DNA of 64,000 nt, taken from assembly GCF_020181655.1 (NCBI RefSeq), contig NZ_CP084032.1:4774001-4838000 (forward strand), given 5' to 3'. The translations under genes were made by a program, and so were the position numbers. Shown here in pieces: positions 17,348 to 26,368 of the stretch (its first letter is position 1; every line of letters begins with the position of its first letter). The stretch is from Pectobacterium colocasium. GTDB taxonomy: Bacteria; Pseudomonadota; Gammaproteobacteria; Enterobacterales; Enterobacteriaceae. Under the pieces are notes generated by a model. The model saw only the letters and a program-made list of their open reading frames with translations. It was not told the origin of the DNA and did not search any database.

Positions 17348-18691
17348 TTACACCACGCCCTGCGCCAGCATCGCGTCGGCCACTTTTACAAAGCCCGCCA
17401 CGTTGGCACCGCGCACGTAGTTAGTCTGGCTGTTTTCACCGCCGTACTGCACACACGCATTGTGAATATCCAGCATGATGTGGTGCAGACGCGCATCCAC
17501 CTTCTCTGCTTTCCAGCCCAAACGTGCCGCGTTCTGCGCCATTTCCAGCCCGGATGTCGCCACGCCGCCAGCGTTAGCCGCTTTGCCCGGCGCAAATAGC
17601 ACGCCAGCATCCAGGAACGCGTCGGTGGCTGGGATCGTGGTTGGCATGTTAGCGCCTTCTGCCACAGCTTTCACACCGTTAGCAATCAGCGTCTGCGCCG
17701 CTGGCAGATCCAGCTCATTCTGCGTGGCGCACGGCAGCGCGATATCTACCGGTACTTCCCACGGCGTTTTGCCTGCAAGGTAAGTCAGCTTCGCTTCACG
17801 CGCATAATCTTCCACACGGCCATAGCGTTTGTTTTTGATCTCTTCCAGCAGCGCCAGTTTCTCTGGGGTAAACCCGTTTTCATCCACTACCGTGCCGTTA
17901 GAATCCGATGCCGTGACCACACGCGCACCCAGTTCCATCGCTTTTTCAATCGCATACTGCGCCACATTACCGGAACCGGACACGGCAACACGCATACCTT
18001 CAAAGCCCAGACCGTGGCGTTTCAGCATCGCTTCCGTGAAGTAGATCAGGCCGTAGCCCGTTGCTTCAGGACGAATCAGACTGCCGCCGAACGACAGCCC
18101 TTTACCGGTAAAGACGCACGCGGTGTTGTTGGTCAGCTTCTTCATCATGCCGGTCATGAAACCGACTTCGCGGCCACCTACGCCAATGTCGCCCGCCGGA
18201 ACGTCCGTATCCGCACCCAGATGACGATACAGTTCCGTCATCAACGCCTGACAGAAACGCATGATTTCACCCTGGCTTTTCCCTTTCGGGTTAAAGTCCG
18301 AACCGCCTTTACCACCGCCCATTGGCAGCGTCGTCAGCGCATTCTTGAACGTCTGCTCGAACCCGAGGAATTTCAGAATCGACAGGTTAACGGACGGGTG
18401 GAAACGCATGCCGCCTTTGTATGGCCCGATCGCGGAGCTGAACTGGACACGCCAAGCGCGGTTCACCTGTACCTGACCTTTATCGTCCGTCCACGCCACG
18501 CGAAACTGAATCACTCGTTCCGGTTCTACCAATCGCTCCAGCAGGCTGTAATCCGCATAGTGAGGGTTCTGCTCCAGAAAAGGCCACAGAGTGGAAAGCA
18601 CTTCATTAACGGCCTGTAGAAATTCAGGCTGATGCGGATCGCGTTGTTGAACAGAATCAAGAAAACTCGCCAGAGATACGATTTGTGCCAT
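17348..18691 (-). CDS. gdhA: NADP-specific glutamate dehydrogenase
   Basis: A 447-residue enzyme making glutamate from 2-oxoglutarate, ammonia and NADPH, the low-affinity ammonia-assimilation route. The substrate site shows PYKGGMRFHPSV and the catalytic lysine block LPMGGGKGGSDFNPKG. PAGDIGVGGREVGFM follows, then the dinucleotide fold VAVSGSGNVAQYAIEKA. The length equals that of E. coli GdhA. It is monocistronic here, followed by repeat copy B. Confidence 0.97.
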   Translation of the reverse strand: MAQIVSLASFLDSVQQRDPHQPEFLQAVNEVLSTLWPFLEQNPHYADYSLLERLVEPERVIQFRVAWTDDKGQVQVNRAWRVQFSSAIGPYKGGMRFHPSVNLSILKFLGFEQTFKNALTTLPMGGGKGGSDFNPKGKSQGEIMRFCQALMTELYRHLGADTDVPAGDIGVGGREVGFMTGMMKKLTNNTACVFTGKGLSFGGSLIRPEATGYGLIYFTEAMLKRHGLGFEGMRVAVSGSGNVAQYAIEKAMELGARVVTASDSNGTVVDENGFTPEKLALLEEIKNKRYGRVEDYAREAKLTYLAGKTPWEVPVDIALPCATQNELDLPAAQTLIANGVKAVAEGANMPTTIPATDAFLDAGVLFAPGKAANAGGVATSGLEMAQNAARLGWKAEKVDARLHHIMLDIHNACVQYGGENSQTNYVRGANVAGFVKVADAMLAQGVV

Positions 18692-18920
18692 GAACAGCTC
18701 CTGATTGAACGAATAAGCTCCCTTCTGCTTCTTTATTTTTAGACACGCAGAAGCTTGTGGGATCGGTGAAAATGATGTTGTGTCCTCTGGACTATAACAC
18801 TGGCGATGGATATTTAAGCAAGCGTTTTCTTTTCAGATAAACGTTAGAATCCAATGAGATAGGAAGGGTTTTTTGGCGATTTAGGAAGGAAAATTTGCCA
18901 TAAGTTTTTGTTATATAACA

Positions 18921-18947
18921 AAAGGCACAGCCTGGAAGCCATGCCTT
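18921..18947 (-). terminator. Hairpin downstream of uspA
   Basis: AAAGGCA...TGCCTTT with an inner GCC/GGC stem; on the minus strand it is followed by a T-rich tract. Position fits a terminator for uspA. Confidence 0.5.
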
Positions 18948-18982
18948 TCATCACTGAAAAAAAATGCAAAAAAAGCTAATTT

Positions 18983-19420
18983 TTATTCGTCTTCATCATC
19001 ACGCAGCGGCACAATGAGCATGTCGACATGCACGGTATTAATCAGTTGGCGCGCCGAAGACATCAATTTGCTCCAGAAGTCCTGATGGTGACCGCACAGC
19101 ACCAGATCGGCGTCGTATTTCTTAATCGCATCAACCAGCACTTGCCCTAAATCGCCACTGCCGCTCAGCGTCTCGCTGATGGGGTAGCCTGCGCTCTGTG
19201 ACAGCTCGGTCAACGCGTTCTGGGTTTCTTCAGAGATACGCTGTTGCATGTCGCCCAGATTAACGTCGATAAGCCCCGTGTAGAGATCGGAGTAGTTCAC
19301 ATCGACGTGGATTAACGAGACTTTCGCATTGTACGGTCTTGCCATTGAAACGGCTTTTTCCACTAACACTTTGCTTTCTGGAGAAAGGTCAACAGCAATA
19401 AGGATGTGTTTGTAAGCCAT
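18983..19420 (-). CDS. uspA: Universal stress protein A
   Basis: A 145-residue cytoplasmic stress protein, dimeric, induced on growth arrest. It starts [17 protein letters not shown], as in E. coli UspA, and carries [26 protein letters not shown] in the second half. The strict G-2X-G-9X-G(S/T) ATP loop of UspFG-type proteins is absent, as in other UspA. It is divergent from uspB across 574 bases, the same arrangement as in E. coli. Confidence 0.95.
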   Translation of the reverse strand: MAYKHILIAVDLSPESKVLVEKAVSMARPYNAKVSLIHVDVNYSDLYTGLIDVNLGDMQQRISEETQNALTELSQSAGYPISETLSGSGDLGQVLVDAIKKYDADLVLCGHHQDFWSKLMSSARQLINTVHVDMLIVPLRDDEDE

Positions 19421-19994
19421 AATAAGACTCCTTCCGTAAAGACTAATTAAGGGTTAGCAGCTATTTCTCCTGCCAATCTGATACTTAACAGCGGATTATA
19501 GAATAACACTCATCCGCGCTATCGGACTGTTCAGTCGATCACAACCCGTTTTCAAACCTGTTAATTCTATTGATAAGTGTAGTAGAAACCGCTCCTTTTC
19601 GCCGTTAAATCGCGCAGCTTCTCCTTTCGGAAAGGGCGTTATCTCGCCGAAAATCGTCCTTCATGCCGATTGCGCCTGCCTCTCTGGCACAAAAGAACAT
19701 TCTTCTTCTACACTACAAGTAGGGGGCGGCGAGCCTGTCCGCTGCGCCCTGGGATGAAACACGAGAACGGGGCTAGCCGTGATGCTGTTGGCTATCCACA
19801 ATGACAATAAAATCGTGCGCAAGCGCGTGGCATAACTATTCGTTCATAGAAAAACATTCGTTCGTAGAAAAACATCGCAAACAAATGTCGTAGAGCGGCG
19901 TCGCGGATAATCGTAACGCTTGTCATCTGCCACAGGTGGACAACGGGAATGTGTGGCCATCGTATCTGACGAATAGAACGACCGGGAGGGAAGC
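19421..19994. other. uspA-uspB divergent intergenic region
   Basis: 574 bases without a credible gene. It should carry the stress-controlled promoters of both genes. The only distinct structure is an 18-nt tandem repeat at 19838-19873. Confidence 0.6.
19838..19873 (+). repeat. 18-nt tandem repeat, two copies
   Basis: ATTCGTTCATAGAAAAAC is followed at once by ATTCGTTCGTAGAAAAAC (17/18 identical). Unknown role; about 120 bp before uspB. Confidence 0.8.
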
Positions 19995-20330
19995 ATGATT
20001 AGTACATTTGCGCTTTTCTGGGCTTTATGTATCGTCTGCATCATTAATATGGCGAGGTACTACTCTTCATTGCGCGTGTTACTGCTGGTTTTGCGTGACT
20101 GTGACCCGCTGCTTTACCAATACGTTGACGGAGGGGGATTCTTTACCTCGCACGGCCAGCCAAGCAAGCAAATCAGGCTGGTAGGCTATATCTACGCACA
20201 ACGCTATCTTGATCATCACGACCCTGAGTTTATTCGCCGCTGCGAGCGGGTGCGGGGACAATTCCTGCTCACGACCGCCCTGTGTGGCCTTATCGTCATC
20301 AGCCTGATTGCCATGGCGATCTGGTATTAA
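19995..20330 (+). CDS. uspB: Universal stress protein B
   Basis: A 111-residue inner-membrane protein with a membrane segment at each end (about 4-20, [15 protein letters not shown]; about 90-109, [15 protein letters not shown]) around a soluble, charged middle. In E. coli UspB is sigma-S dependent and needed for ethanol resistance in stationary phase. GGGAGGG precedes the ATG. It converges with pitA onto a shared terminator. Confidence 0.93.
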   Translation: MISTFALFWALCIVCIINMARYYSSLRVLLLVLRDCDPLLYQYVDGGGFFTSHGQPSKQIRLVGYIYAQRYLDHHDPEFIRRCERVRGQFLLTTALCGLIVISLIAMAIWY

Positions 20331-20402
20331 ACGTTGGGACTGGCACCATCACGGGTATTAACCTAATCATCGGTATTAACGCCATGAACGTTGATAAAAA
20401 GT

Positions 20403-20435
20403 AAAAAGGCGATTCCCCACAGAATCGCCTTTTTT
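20403..20435. terminator. Bidirectional terminator uspB / pitA
   Basis: AAAAAGGCGATTC / GAATCGCCTTTTT stem with a 6-7 nt loop, flanked by A and T runs on both sides, between convergent genes. Confidence 0.88.
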
Positions 20436-20496
20436 ATGACGCAAGCAACGTTGAAAAACGTTCCCTACGTTTTTTATGCGTGATGAATGACCGCAG

Positions 20497-22002
20497 TTAG
20501 ATCAGCTTCAACGCCAGCCAGTACAGCGTGCCAGACATCAGCATTGAGATTGGCAGCGTCAACACCCAGGCCAGCAGGATACTTCTTATCGTTTTGCCCT
20601 GTACGCCACCACCATCAGCAATCATCGTCCCGGCAACCGCCGAGGACAATACGTGCGTGGTGGAAACCGGCATACCGGTGTAGCTGGCAACACCAATCGA
20701 CAGAGCCGCCGTCACCTGCGCAGAAACGCCCTGTGCGTAGGTCATGCCTTTCTTACCAATCTTCTCACCGATGGTCACCGCTACGCGTTTCCAGCCCACC
20801 ATCGTGCCCAGAGACAGCGCCAAGGCGACAGCGACGATAATCCAGAGAGGCGCATACTCAACCGTCTGCAGCATGTCTTTACGCAGGTTGCTCAGGTAGC
20901 GTTTATCATCACCCGACGTCTCTGGCAGCTTGATCACCCGATCCATCGTGTCCGAAATACACATCAGCAAACGACGCACTCTGCTGCGATCGTCAGGGTT
21001 CAACTGGTCGTAACTTTTCAGGTTATTCAGCAGGCTCTGTGTACGTTCAATCGCAATCATCACGCGCGAACTGTCGCAATGAAACTCTTTCTGACCGTTG
21101 CCGGGAATCGTGTTTTCCGGCGCAGGAATCACAGGAGGAGACAAGTCGATAACGTGCGTCAACGCGTCGCCATGCTGTTTGTAGTATTCCTGCAAATTGA
21201 CAACGGCATCGCGGGTACGGCTGATGTCATAGCCAGACGCATTCATGTTAACAATGAACCCGGCTGGCGCAACGCCAATCAGCACCAGCATAATCAAGCC
21301 GATACCTTTCTGACCGTCGTTTGCCCCGTGAGAAAAACTCACGCCAATCGCCGATAAAATCAGCGCGGTGCGCGTCCAGAATGGCGGCTTACGTTTGCCA
21401 TCCTGCTTTTCGCGATCGACAGGCGTCAGGTGTACACGTTTACGCTTTTTACTGTTGTTCCAGAACCGACGCAGCACCAGCAGCATCAGACCCGCAACCA
21501 CCATCCCCACAATCGGCGATAGCAACAGCGACAGGAAAATGCTGATCATTTTTGGCACGTTCAACGCATCCACGACGGAGGTATTCGTCAGCAGCGCGTT
21601 AGTCAAACCAATACCGATAATGGAGCCGATCAGCGTGTGAGAACTGGAGGCCGGAATACCAAAATACCAGGTACCCAGGTTCCAGATAATGGCGGCCAGC
21701 AGCATGGAAAACACCATAGCCAGACCGTGCGCCGAACTCACGTTCAGCAATAAATCCGTGGGGAGAAGGTGAACAATTGCATAGGCTACGCTCAGGCCGC
21801 CCAGCAGTACACCGAAGAAATTAAAGATACCCGCCATAACAACGGCAAACTCTGCGCGCATGGCGCGGGTATAAATAACAGTGGCAACGGCATTCGCAGT
21901 ATCGTGAAAACCGTTAATGGCTTCATACATGAGTACAAACAACAAAGCCAATATCAACATCAGGCCGGTGTAGTAATCCAGTCCGGCAAATAAATGTAGC
22001 AT
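20497..22002 (-). CDS. pitA: Low-affinity inorganic phosphate transporter PitA
   Basis: A 501-residue inner-membrane transporter that imports metal-phosphate with protons. The PiT signatures are present in both halves: [11 protein letters not shown] near residue 31 and [13 protein letters not shown] in the second half. The pairs [19 protein letters not shown] and [16 protein letters not shown] are repeat motifs of the family. About ten membrane helices surround a central cytoplasmic loop. Length and neighbours match E. coli. Confidence 0.96.
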   Translation of the reverse strand: MLHLFAGLDYYTGLMLILALLFVLMYEAINGFHDTANAVATVIYTRAMRAEFAVVMAGIFNFFGVLLGGLSVAYAIVHLLPTDLLLNVSSAHGLAMVFSMLLAAIIWNLGTWYFGIPASSSHTLIGSIIGIGLTNALLTNTSVVDALNVPKMISIFLSLLLSPIVGMVVAGLMLLVLRRFWNNSKKRKRVHLTPVDREKQDGKRKPPFWTRTALILSAIGVSFSHGANDGQKGIGLIMLVLIGVAPAGFIVNMNASGYDISRTRDAVVNLQEYYKQHGDALTHVIDLSPPVIPAPENTIPGNGQKEFHCDSSRVMIAIERTQSLLNNLKSYDQLNPDDRSRVRRLLMCISDTMDRVIKLPETSGDDKRYLSNLRKDMLQTVEYAPLWIIVAVALALSLGTMVGWKRVAVTIGEKIGKKGMTYAQGVSAQVTAALSIGVASYTGMPVSTTHVLSSAVAGTMIADGGGVQGKTIRSILLAWVLTLPISMLMSGTLYWLALKLI

Positions 22003-22281
22003 AAACGTTAGGCCATTTAGTGGTCATGAACGCGGCGCATTATCGGCGACAAGCAGGGGTCGGGAAAAGAAAAATATGACATTTTTTTGACTTAATCTGT
22101 AATGGGGATCGGAGGGGAAATCACTTAATCAATAAAAATCAAATAATTATATATTTTTACTAAAATACGCAAATTGTTACGCTGGTATCGAACAAAAACC
22201 AACACTACAATTTGCCGCCCTACGGCTTATCGGCCTGCGGCTATCCAAGATAGATAACATCACTCATCGGAGAAATGCATT

Positions 22282-23481
22282 GTGGAACAGTTTGACGCTG
22301 TCATCATCGGTGCTGGTGCAGCAGGCATGTTTTGTGCGGCACAAGCGGGACAACGCGGACTGCGTGTGCTACTGCTCGATAATGGCAAAAAGGCTGGCAG
22401 GAAAATATTGATGTCCGGCGGTGGTCGCTGCAACTTTACCAATATGTATGCAGAACCCGCGGCGTACCTGTCCCACAATCCTCACTTTTGCAAATCGGCA
22501 CTGGCGCGTTATACCCAATGGGATTTCATCAGCCTGGTCAACAGCCATCGCATCGCTTACCACGAGAAAACGCTCGGTCAGCTATTCTGCGATGATTCCG
22601 CACAGCAAATCGTAGACATGCTGGTGGCCGAGTGTGAACGGGCTAACGTCACCCTCCGGCTGCGCAGTGAAGTCACCTCGGTGGAGAAATCAGACGATCT
22701 GTTCACCATCCAACTAAACAACGGCACATCATTCCAGAGCGCATCGCTGGTCGTTGCCAGCGGCGGCCTATCCATGCCCGGTCTGGGCGCGACGCCGTTC
22801 GGTTACCAGCTCGCTGCACAATTCGGCCTCAACGTGCTCCCCACTCGCGCCGCGCTAGTGCCCTTCACGCTGCACAAACCGCTGCTCGAACAACTGCAAA
22901 CGCTCTCCGGCGTCTCCGTGCCTACCGTCGTCACCGCGGAAAACGGCGTGACGTTCCGTGAAAACATTCTATTTACGCACCGCGGGCTCTCTGGCCCGGC
23001 TATTTTGCAGATCTCCAGCTACTGGCAAGCGGGTGAATTCGTCACCATCAATTTGCTGCCCGATCGCGACCTCACCCAGCTCATTAATGACGAGCGCACC
23101 GCTCATCCGAACCAAAGTCTGAAAAACACGCTGGCACAGTGGCTGCCTAAACGGCTGGTTGAATGCCTGCAAGCATTAGGACAACTGCCGGACGTCACGT
23201 TGAAGCAGCTCAACAGCGCACAGCAAACGCAGATGGAACAGAGCCTGCAACAGTGGCGCGTACAGCCAAACGGCACGGAAGGCTATCGCACGGCCGAAGT
23301 GACCATCGGCGGCGTTGACACCCGTGCGCTGTCCTCCAAAACGATGGAAGCCAATGCGGTTCCGGGGCTATATTTCATCGGTGAAGTGGTCGATGTGACC
23401 GGCTGGCTCGGCGGCTATAACTTCCAATGGGCGTGGAGTTCAGCCTGGGCGTGCGCGCAGGCGCTGCCTTTCTGCAAATAA
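22282..23481 (+). CDS. yhiN: YhiN/HI0933-family flavoprotein
   Basis: A 399-residue flavoprotein of unknown reaction. It starts with a GTG (VEQFDAVIIGAGAAGMFCAAQAG), giving the FAD loop GAGAAG; CGGAG lies upstream. The family block GRKILMSGGGRCNFTN follows, then SGGLSMPGLGATPFGY and the C-terminal FAD contact VTGWLGGYNFQWAWSSAWA. Divergent from pitA, as in E. coli. Members are annotated as NAD(P)/FAD-dependent oxidoreductases; the substrate is unknown. Confidence 0.93.
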   Translation: MEQFDAVIIGAGAAGMFCAAQAGQRGLRVLLLDNGKKAGRKILMSGGGRCNFTNMYAEPAAYLSHNPHFCKSALARYTQWDFISLVNSHRIAYHEKTLGQLFCDDSAQQIVDMLVAECERANVTLRLRSEVTSVEKSDDLFTIQLNNGTSFQSASLVVASGGLSMPGLGATPFGYQLAAQFGLNVLPTRAALVPFTLHKPLLEQLQTLSGVSVPTVVTAENGVTFRENILFTHRGLSGPAILQISSYWQAGEFVTINLLPDRDLTQLINDERTAHPNQSLKNTLAQWLPKRLVECLQALGQLPDVTLKQLNSAQQTQMEQSLQQWRVQPNGTEGYRTAEVTIGGVDTRALSSKTMEANAVPGLYFIGEVVDVTGWLGGYNFQWAWSSAWACAQALPFCK

Positions 23482-23567
23482 GCACTATAATAACCTCTAT
23501 TCAGCGCTCTCCTTTAATTCACGGAGAAAAGGACGTCTCTACATAGGCCTCTGCTGCCAGAAAGGAG

Positions 23568-25181
23568 ATGTGGATGAGTCCCAGACGTAGCAAACATAAC
23601 ATCAATCTGTTGCAGCTACTGATCGCAGGCATGCTGCCGCTGCTGCTTGGATTGCTGTTCACGTTTGTTGAATCCAGATTAATGGTAAAGCGTGACCTGG
23701 AATCAACCGCGCAAATCGCGATGAATCATGCCGAGAATATTTCGACACAGGCATGGAATATGGTGGATCGCCTCCAGCGCTTTCATGGTCAGCCCTGCGA
23801 TATTATCGGCGACGAACTGCAACGTCTTGGTTCGGTCTTTTCTTACTTTCGTGCTATCGGCGTTATCCATAATACCAACGTCTATTGCTCTTCAACATTT
23901 GGCAACACGCTGACGCCAATGAGTCGCGTCATTCAACAGCCGCTACCGGTGCGCTATTCTGAACGCTGGAGCCTGTCAATTGCAGGCTCAGACAACGTGA
24001 AAGAACGCCCCGCGCTGATCTTCGTCCAAATGCCTCTGACGGGTTACGGCGCTTACGCCATGGTCGATGCGCAATATCTGATCGACCTCATGATGGCGAT
24101 AAGCAAAATTCGCGGCTACCAGCTTATCCTGCAAATGGATAACGGCCACCCAATTCAAACTGGTCCAGCGATTACGCCCCGCACGGGCCTATTTTCTACC
24201 GCTGCGCTTGAAATCAAATCGAATCGCTTCCCAATTACCCTCAATGTCACCGCCCCCGCCTCGCAAGAAATAACCAACTGGAAGCAGGCATTCTTCACGT
24301 TTCTGCCACTGGCGATTATTCTCTCTTTGCTGTTCACGACGGCGATGTGGTACTGGCAAAAACGTAAGTTATTATTCCGCGATGAAATCCGTAAGGGTAT
24401 TGCTAACGGCGAGTTTTCCGTCTATTACCAACCCATCTATGATGCAGAATCGCGAACCTGCACCGGCGTTGAGACGTTACTGCGCTGGCGACGCAGCAAT
24501 GGAAAGTGGATCAGACCCGATATATTTATCTCTGCCGCCGAAGCAGAAAGTATGATTATTCCCATCACCCGGCATTTATTTGATCTGGTCGCATCAGACA
24601 TTGCCAGTTGGCAGGTAAAACCGGGGTTTCATCTGGGGCTCAACGTTGCAGCCGAGCACTTGCATCATCCTAGTTTTGTCTCAGACGTACACCGCTTCGC
24701 CGAGAAGGTCACCTCTCATTCATTAAGCATTACGCTGGAACTGACAGAACGTAACCTCATCAGCAACGGCCCTGAAATCATACAGCGCCTGCATCAGCTG
24801 CGTGAAGATGGCTTTATGATTGCCATTGATGACTTTGGCACCGGGCACTGTTCGCTCTCTTATCTGCAAAACTTTCCGCTGGATTGTCTGAAAATAGATC
24901 AGGGATTCGTTAGCGCCATTTCATCACCGGATGAAGAAGCCCCCATTCTAGATGCCATTATTAATTTGAGTCATCGCATCAATCTTCAATCCGTAGCGGA
25001 AGGCGTAGAAACCGAGCAACAGCTGATGTATTTACAGCAGCGCGGCGTCAAATATATTCAGGGGTTCCTTTACGCTAAGCCGATGGACAATGAATCGTTT
25101 CTCGTCTGGCTTCACTACAATGGCAATAAATCGATAGAAAGTTTCATGAAAAAAAATGAAGAAGGAAAGAAGAACGACTAA
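23568..25181 (+). CDS. CSS-motif cyclic-di-GMP phosphodiesterase (EAL domain)
   Basis: A 537-residue inner-membrane enzyme. Membrane segment one lies at about 13-34 and segment two at 241-263. The periplasmic region between them carries the redox-sensing CSS motif at 107-109 (NVYCSSTFG) and a partner cysteine at 77. The cytoplasmic EAL domain (about 276-520) has ETL in place of EAL (GVETLLRW), then LNVAAEHLH, LELTERNL, IDDFGTGHCSLSYL, LKIDQGFV, AEGVET and QGFLYAKP, so all catalytic residues are kept. It should hydrolyse c-di-GMP under control of periplasmic thiol state. No GGDEF domain is fused. Confidence 0.92.
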   Translation: MWMSPRRSKHNINLLQLLIAGMLPLLLGLLFTFVESRLMVKRDLESTAQIAMNHAENISTQAWNMVDRLQRFHGQPCDIIGDELQRLGSVFSYFRAIGVIHNTNVYCSSTFGNTLTPMSRVIQQPLPVRYSERWSLSIAGSDNVKERPALIFVQMPLTGYGAYAMVDAQYLIDLMMAISKIRGYQLILQMDNGHPIQTGPAITPRTGLFSTAALEIKSNRFPITLNVTAPASQEITNWKQAFFTFLPLAIILSLLFTTAMWYWQKRKLLFRDEIRKGIANGEFSVYYQPIYDAESRTCTGVETLLRWRRSNGKWIRPDIFISAAEAESMIIPITRHLFDLVASDIASWQVKPGFHLGLNVAAEHLHHPSFVSDVHRFAEKVTSHSLSITLELTERNLISNGPEIIQRLHQLREDGFMIAIDDFGTGHCSLSYLQNFPLDCLKIDQGFVSAISSPDEEAPILDAIINLSHRINLQSVAEGVETEQQLMYLQQRGVKYIQGFLYAKPMDNESFLVWLHYNGNKSIESFMKKNEEGKKND

Positions 25182-25206
25182 CCGGCGGAAATTTACCCAC
25201 CGGTTT
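25180..25206. terminator. Terminator between convergent genes (PDE / Ail-like)
   Basis: AACCGGCGG ... CCACCGGTT stem with T-run on the plus side, immediately after the phosphodiesterase stop. It probably serves both genes. Confidence 0.65.
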
Positions 25207-25221
25207 TCTATATCATAGAAA

Positions 25222-25746
25222 TCAGAAACGATAACCGACGCCAACATTAAAAGCATCTACGCGCGTTTCATAAATCTTCGTGCCTTCGTAGCCAATATCA
25301 ATCGCCCAGTTTGCTACTGGCGTAATTTGAATACCGGCACCGTAAGCAAAGCTGGATTTACTTTCACTACCCGATTCACGGACAGCATCGCCCTCTTCCC
25401 AGCTGGTTTTACCGCGCCCAATACCCGCTAAACCATAAACGCTGACATAGTCGTTAAAACGGTAGGATGGCCCAGCCATGAGTGAATAGTATTTCAGCTT
25501 ATAAACATCACTACTTGAATTCTGATAATACTCTGTTTGCTCGGCACTCACATAAGTGAAAGAACCAATAATGCCAAGAGCGGAATAACCCTGATAATGG
25601 TATTTGGCTGTAATCCCTTTTGGATCTTTAAAGTCATCGACTTTCGCCTGAGCATAACCCAAAGATACCGTTTGTGTTGCCTGAGCAACAGACATTCCCA
25701 TGGCACAAGCAATTAGAGTGGAAAACAGCAGTGTTGTTTTTTTCAT
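25222..25746 (-). CDS. Ail/OmpX/Lom-family outer-membrane protein
   Basis: A 174-residue eight-stranded beta-barrel. The signal peptide MKKTTLLFSTLIACAMGMSVAQA is followed by QTVSLGYAQAKV. Alternating barrel strands include GPSYRFNDYVSVYGLAGIGRGK and WAIDIGYEGTKI, and the chain ends VDAFNVGVGYRF with the C-terminal phenylalanine of outer-membrane proteins. Relatives act in adhesion, serum resistance or invasion. An in-frame extension upstream to 25884 exists, but the signal peptide fixes the start at 25746. The role here is unknown. Confidence 0.88.
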   Translation of the reverse strand: MKKTTLLFSTLIACAMGMSVAQATQTVSLGYAQAKVDDFKDPKGITAKYHYQGYSALGIIGSFTYVSAEQTEYYQNSSSDVYKLKYYSLMAGPSYRFNDYVSVYGLAGIGRGKTSWEEGDAVRESGSESKSSFAYGAGIQITPVANWAIDIGYEGTKIYETRVDAFNVGVGYRF

Positions 25747-26160
25747 GATCGAAACATCTTCCATATTTGAATAAAAAGACGGTTTCAACACAGCAAATAT
25801 ATAAATATCGCGAATGTTGGCCGCACATAAACTTACATTTAAATACGGTGAGGTAAAGTCAGTCTTTTTTTTAAACAATGGCAACGATTTTTTATTTTAA
25901 TCATTAAAAAACAAAAAGATAAATAACAGAAAGGATAAGTAACACCCAATTTGTTGTTCAGTTTTTGGGAACATTCTGAACTAAAAGTAAGGGAAATATG
26001 ACAATAAACGACGCCAGAAAACGCCGAAATAAAACCCTATTTTTATAAGGGGATAATTTTACAAAGGACGATTTTATAAGCGAACAGCTTTATAAATGAG
26101 TCGTACGAATAGATAGTATTTAAAAAGGAATGGAAAATGATTGACTACGGGAGAAGAAAG
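25747..26160. other. AT-rich intergenic region upstream of the Ail-like gene
   Basis: About 414 bases, strongly AT-rich, with no credible gene. It should contain the promoter of the Ail-like gene. Short TTTATAAG-type repeats occur around 26040-26100. Confidence 0.5.
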
Positions 26161-26237
26161 TGGTCGGCGAGAGAGGATTCGAACCTCCGACCCACTGGTC
26201 CCAAACCAGTTGCGCTACCAAGCTGCGCTACTCGCCG
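26161..26237 (-). tRNA. tRNA-Pro (anticodon TGG)
   Basis: 77 nt on the minus strand, starting CGGCGAGTAG and ending CTCGCCGACCA with encoded CCA. The acceptor stem CGGCGAG/CTCGCCG pairs fully. The anticodon loop is TTTGGGA in the stem CTGGT/ACCAG, and the T-loop is GTTCGAATC. Confidence 0.97.
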
Positions 26238-26248
26238 AATGCGAGCGC

Positions 26249-26277
26249 ATCTTACTGCTACCCTATTGAAGCGTCAA
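26249..26277 (-). promoter_or_regulatory. Promoter of tRNA-Pro
   Basis: On the minus strand, TTGACG (26277-26272), a 17-bp spacer and TAAGAT (26254-26249), followed by a GC-rich discriminator GCGCTCGC just before the tRNA. This is the classic layout of a strong, stringently controlled stable-RNA promoter. Confidence 0.8.
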
Positions 26278-26368
26278 TACCTTTTTAGCAAAAGGATTTC
26301 GGCTGCCGTTAAAGTGTCCATCCCTTGTATTGGCAGCCTGAAACCGACGTCCTTGTCCGTGATTCATG

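Noticed and set aside
20653..21357. Plus-strand frame of 234 codons opposite pitA
   Set aside because: Antisense shadow of a conserved transporter gene; the product is histidine- and arginine-rich without domain logic.
25747..25884. 46-codon extension of the Ail-like protein
   Set aside because: A clear signal peptide begins at 25746, so the extension is upstream sequence.
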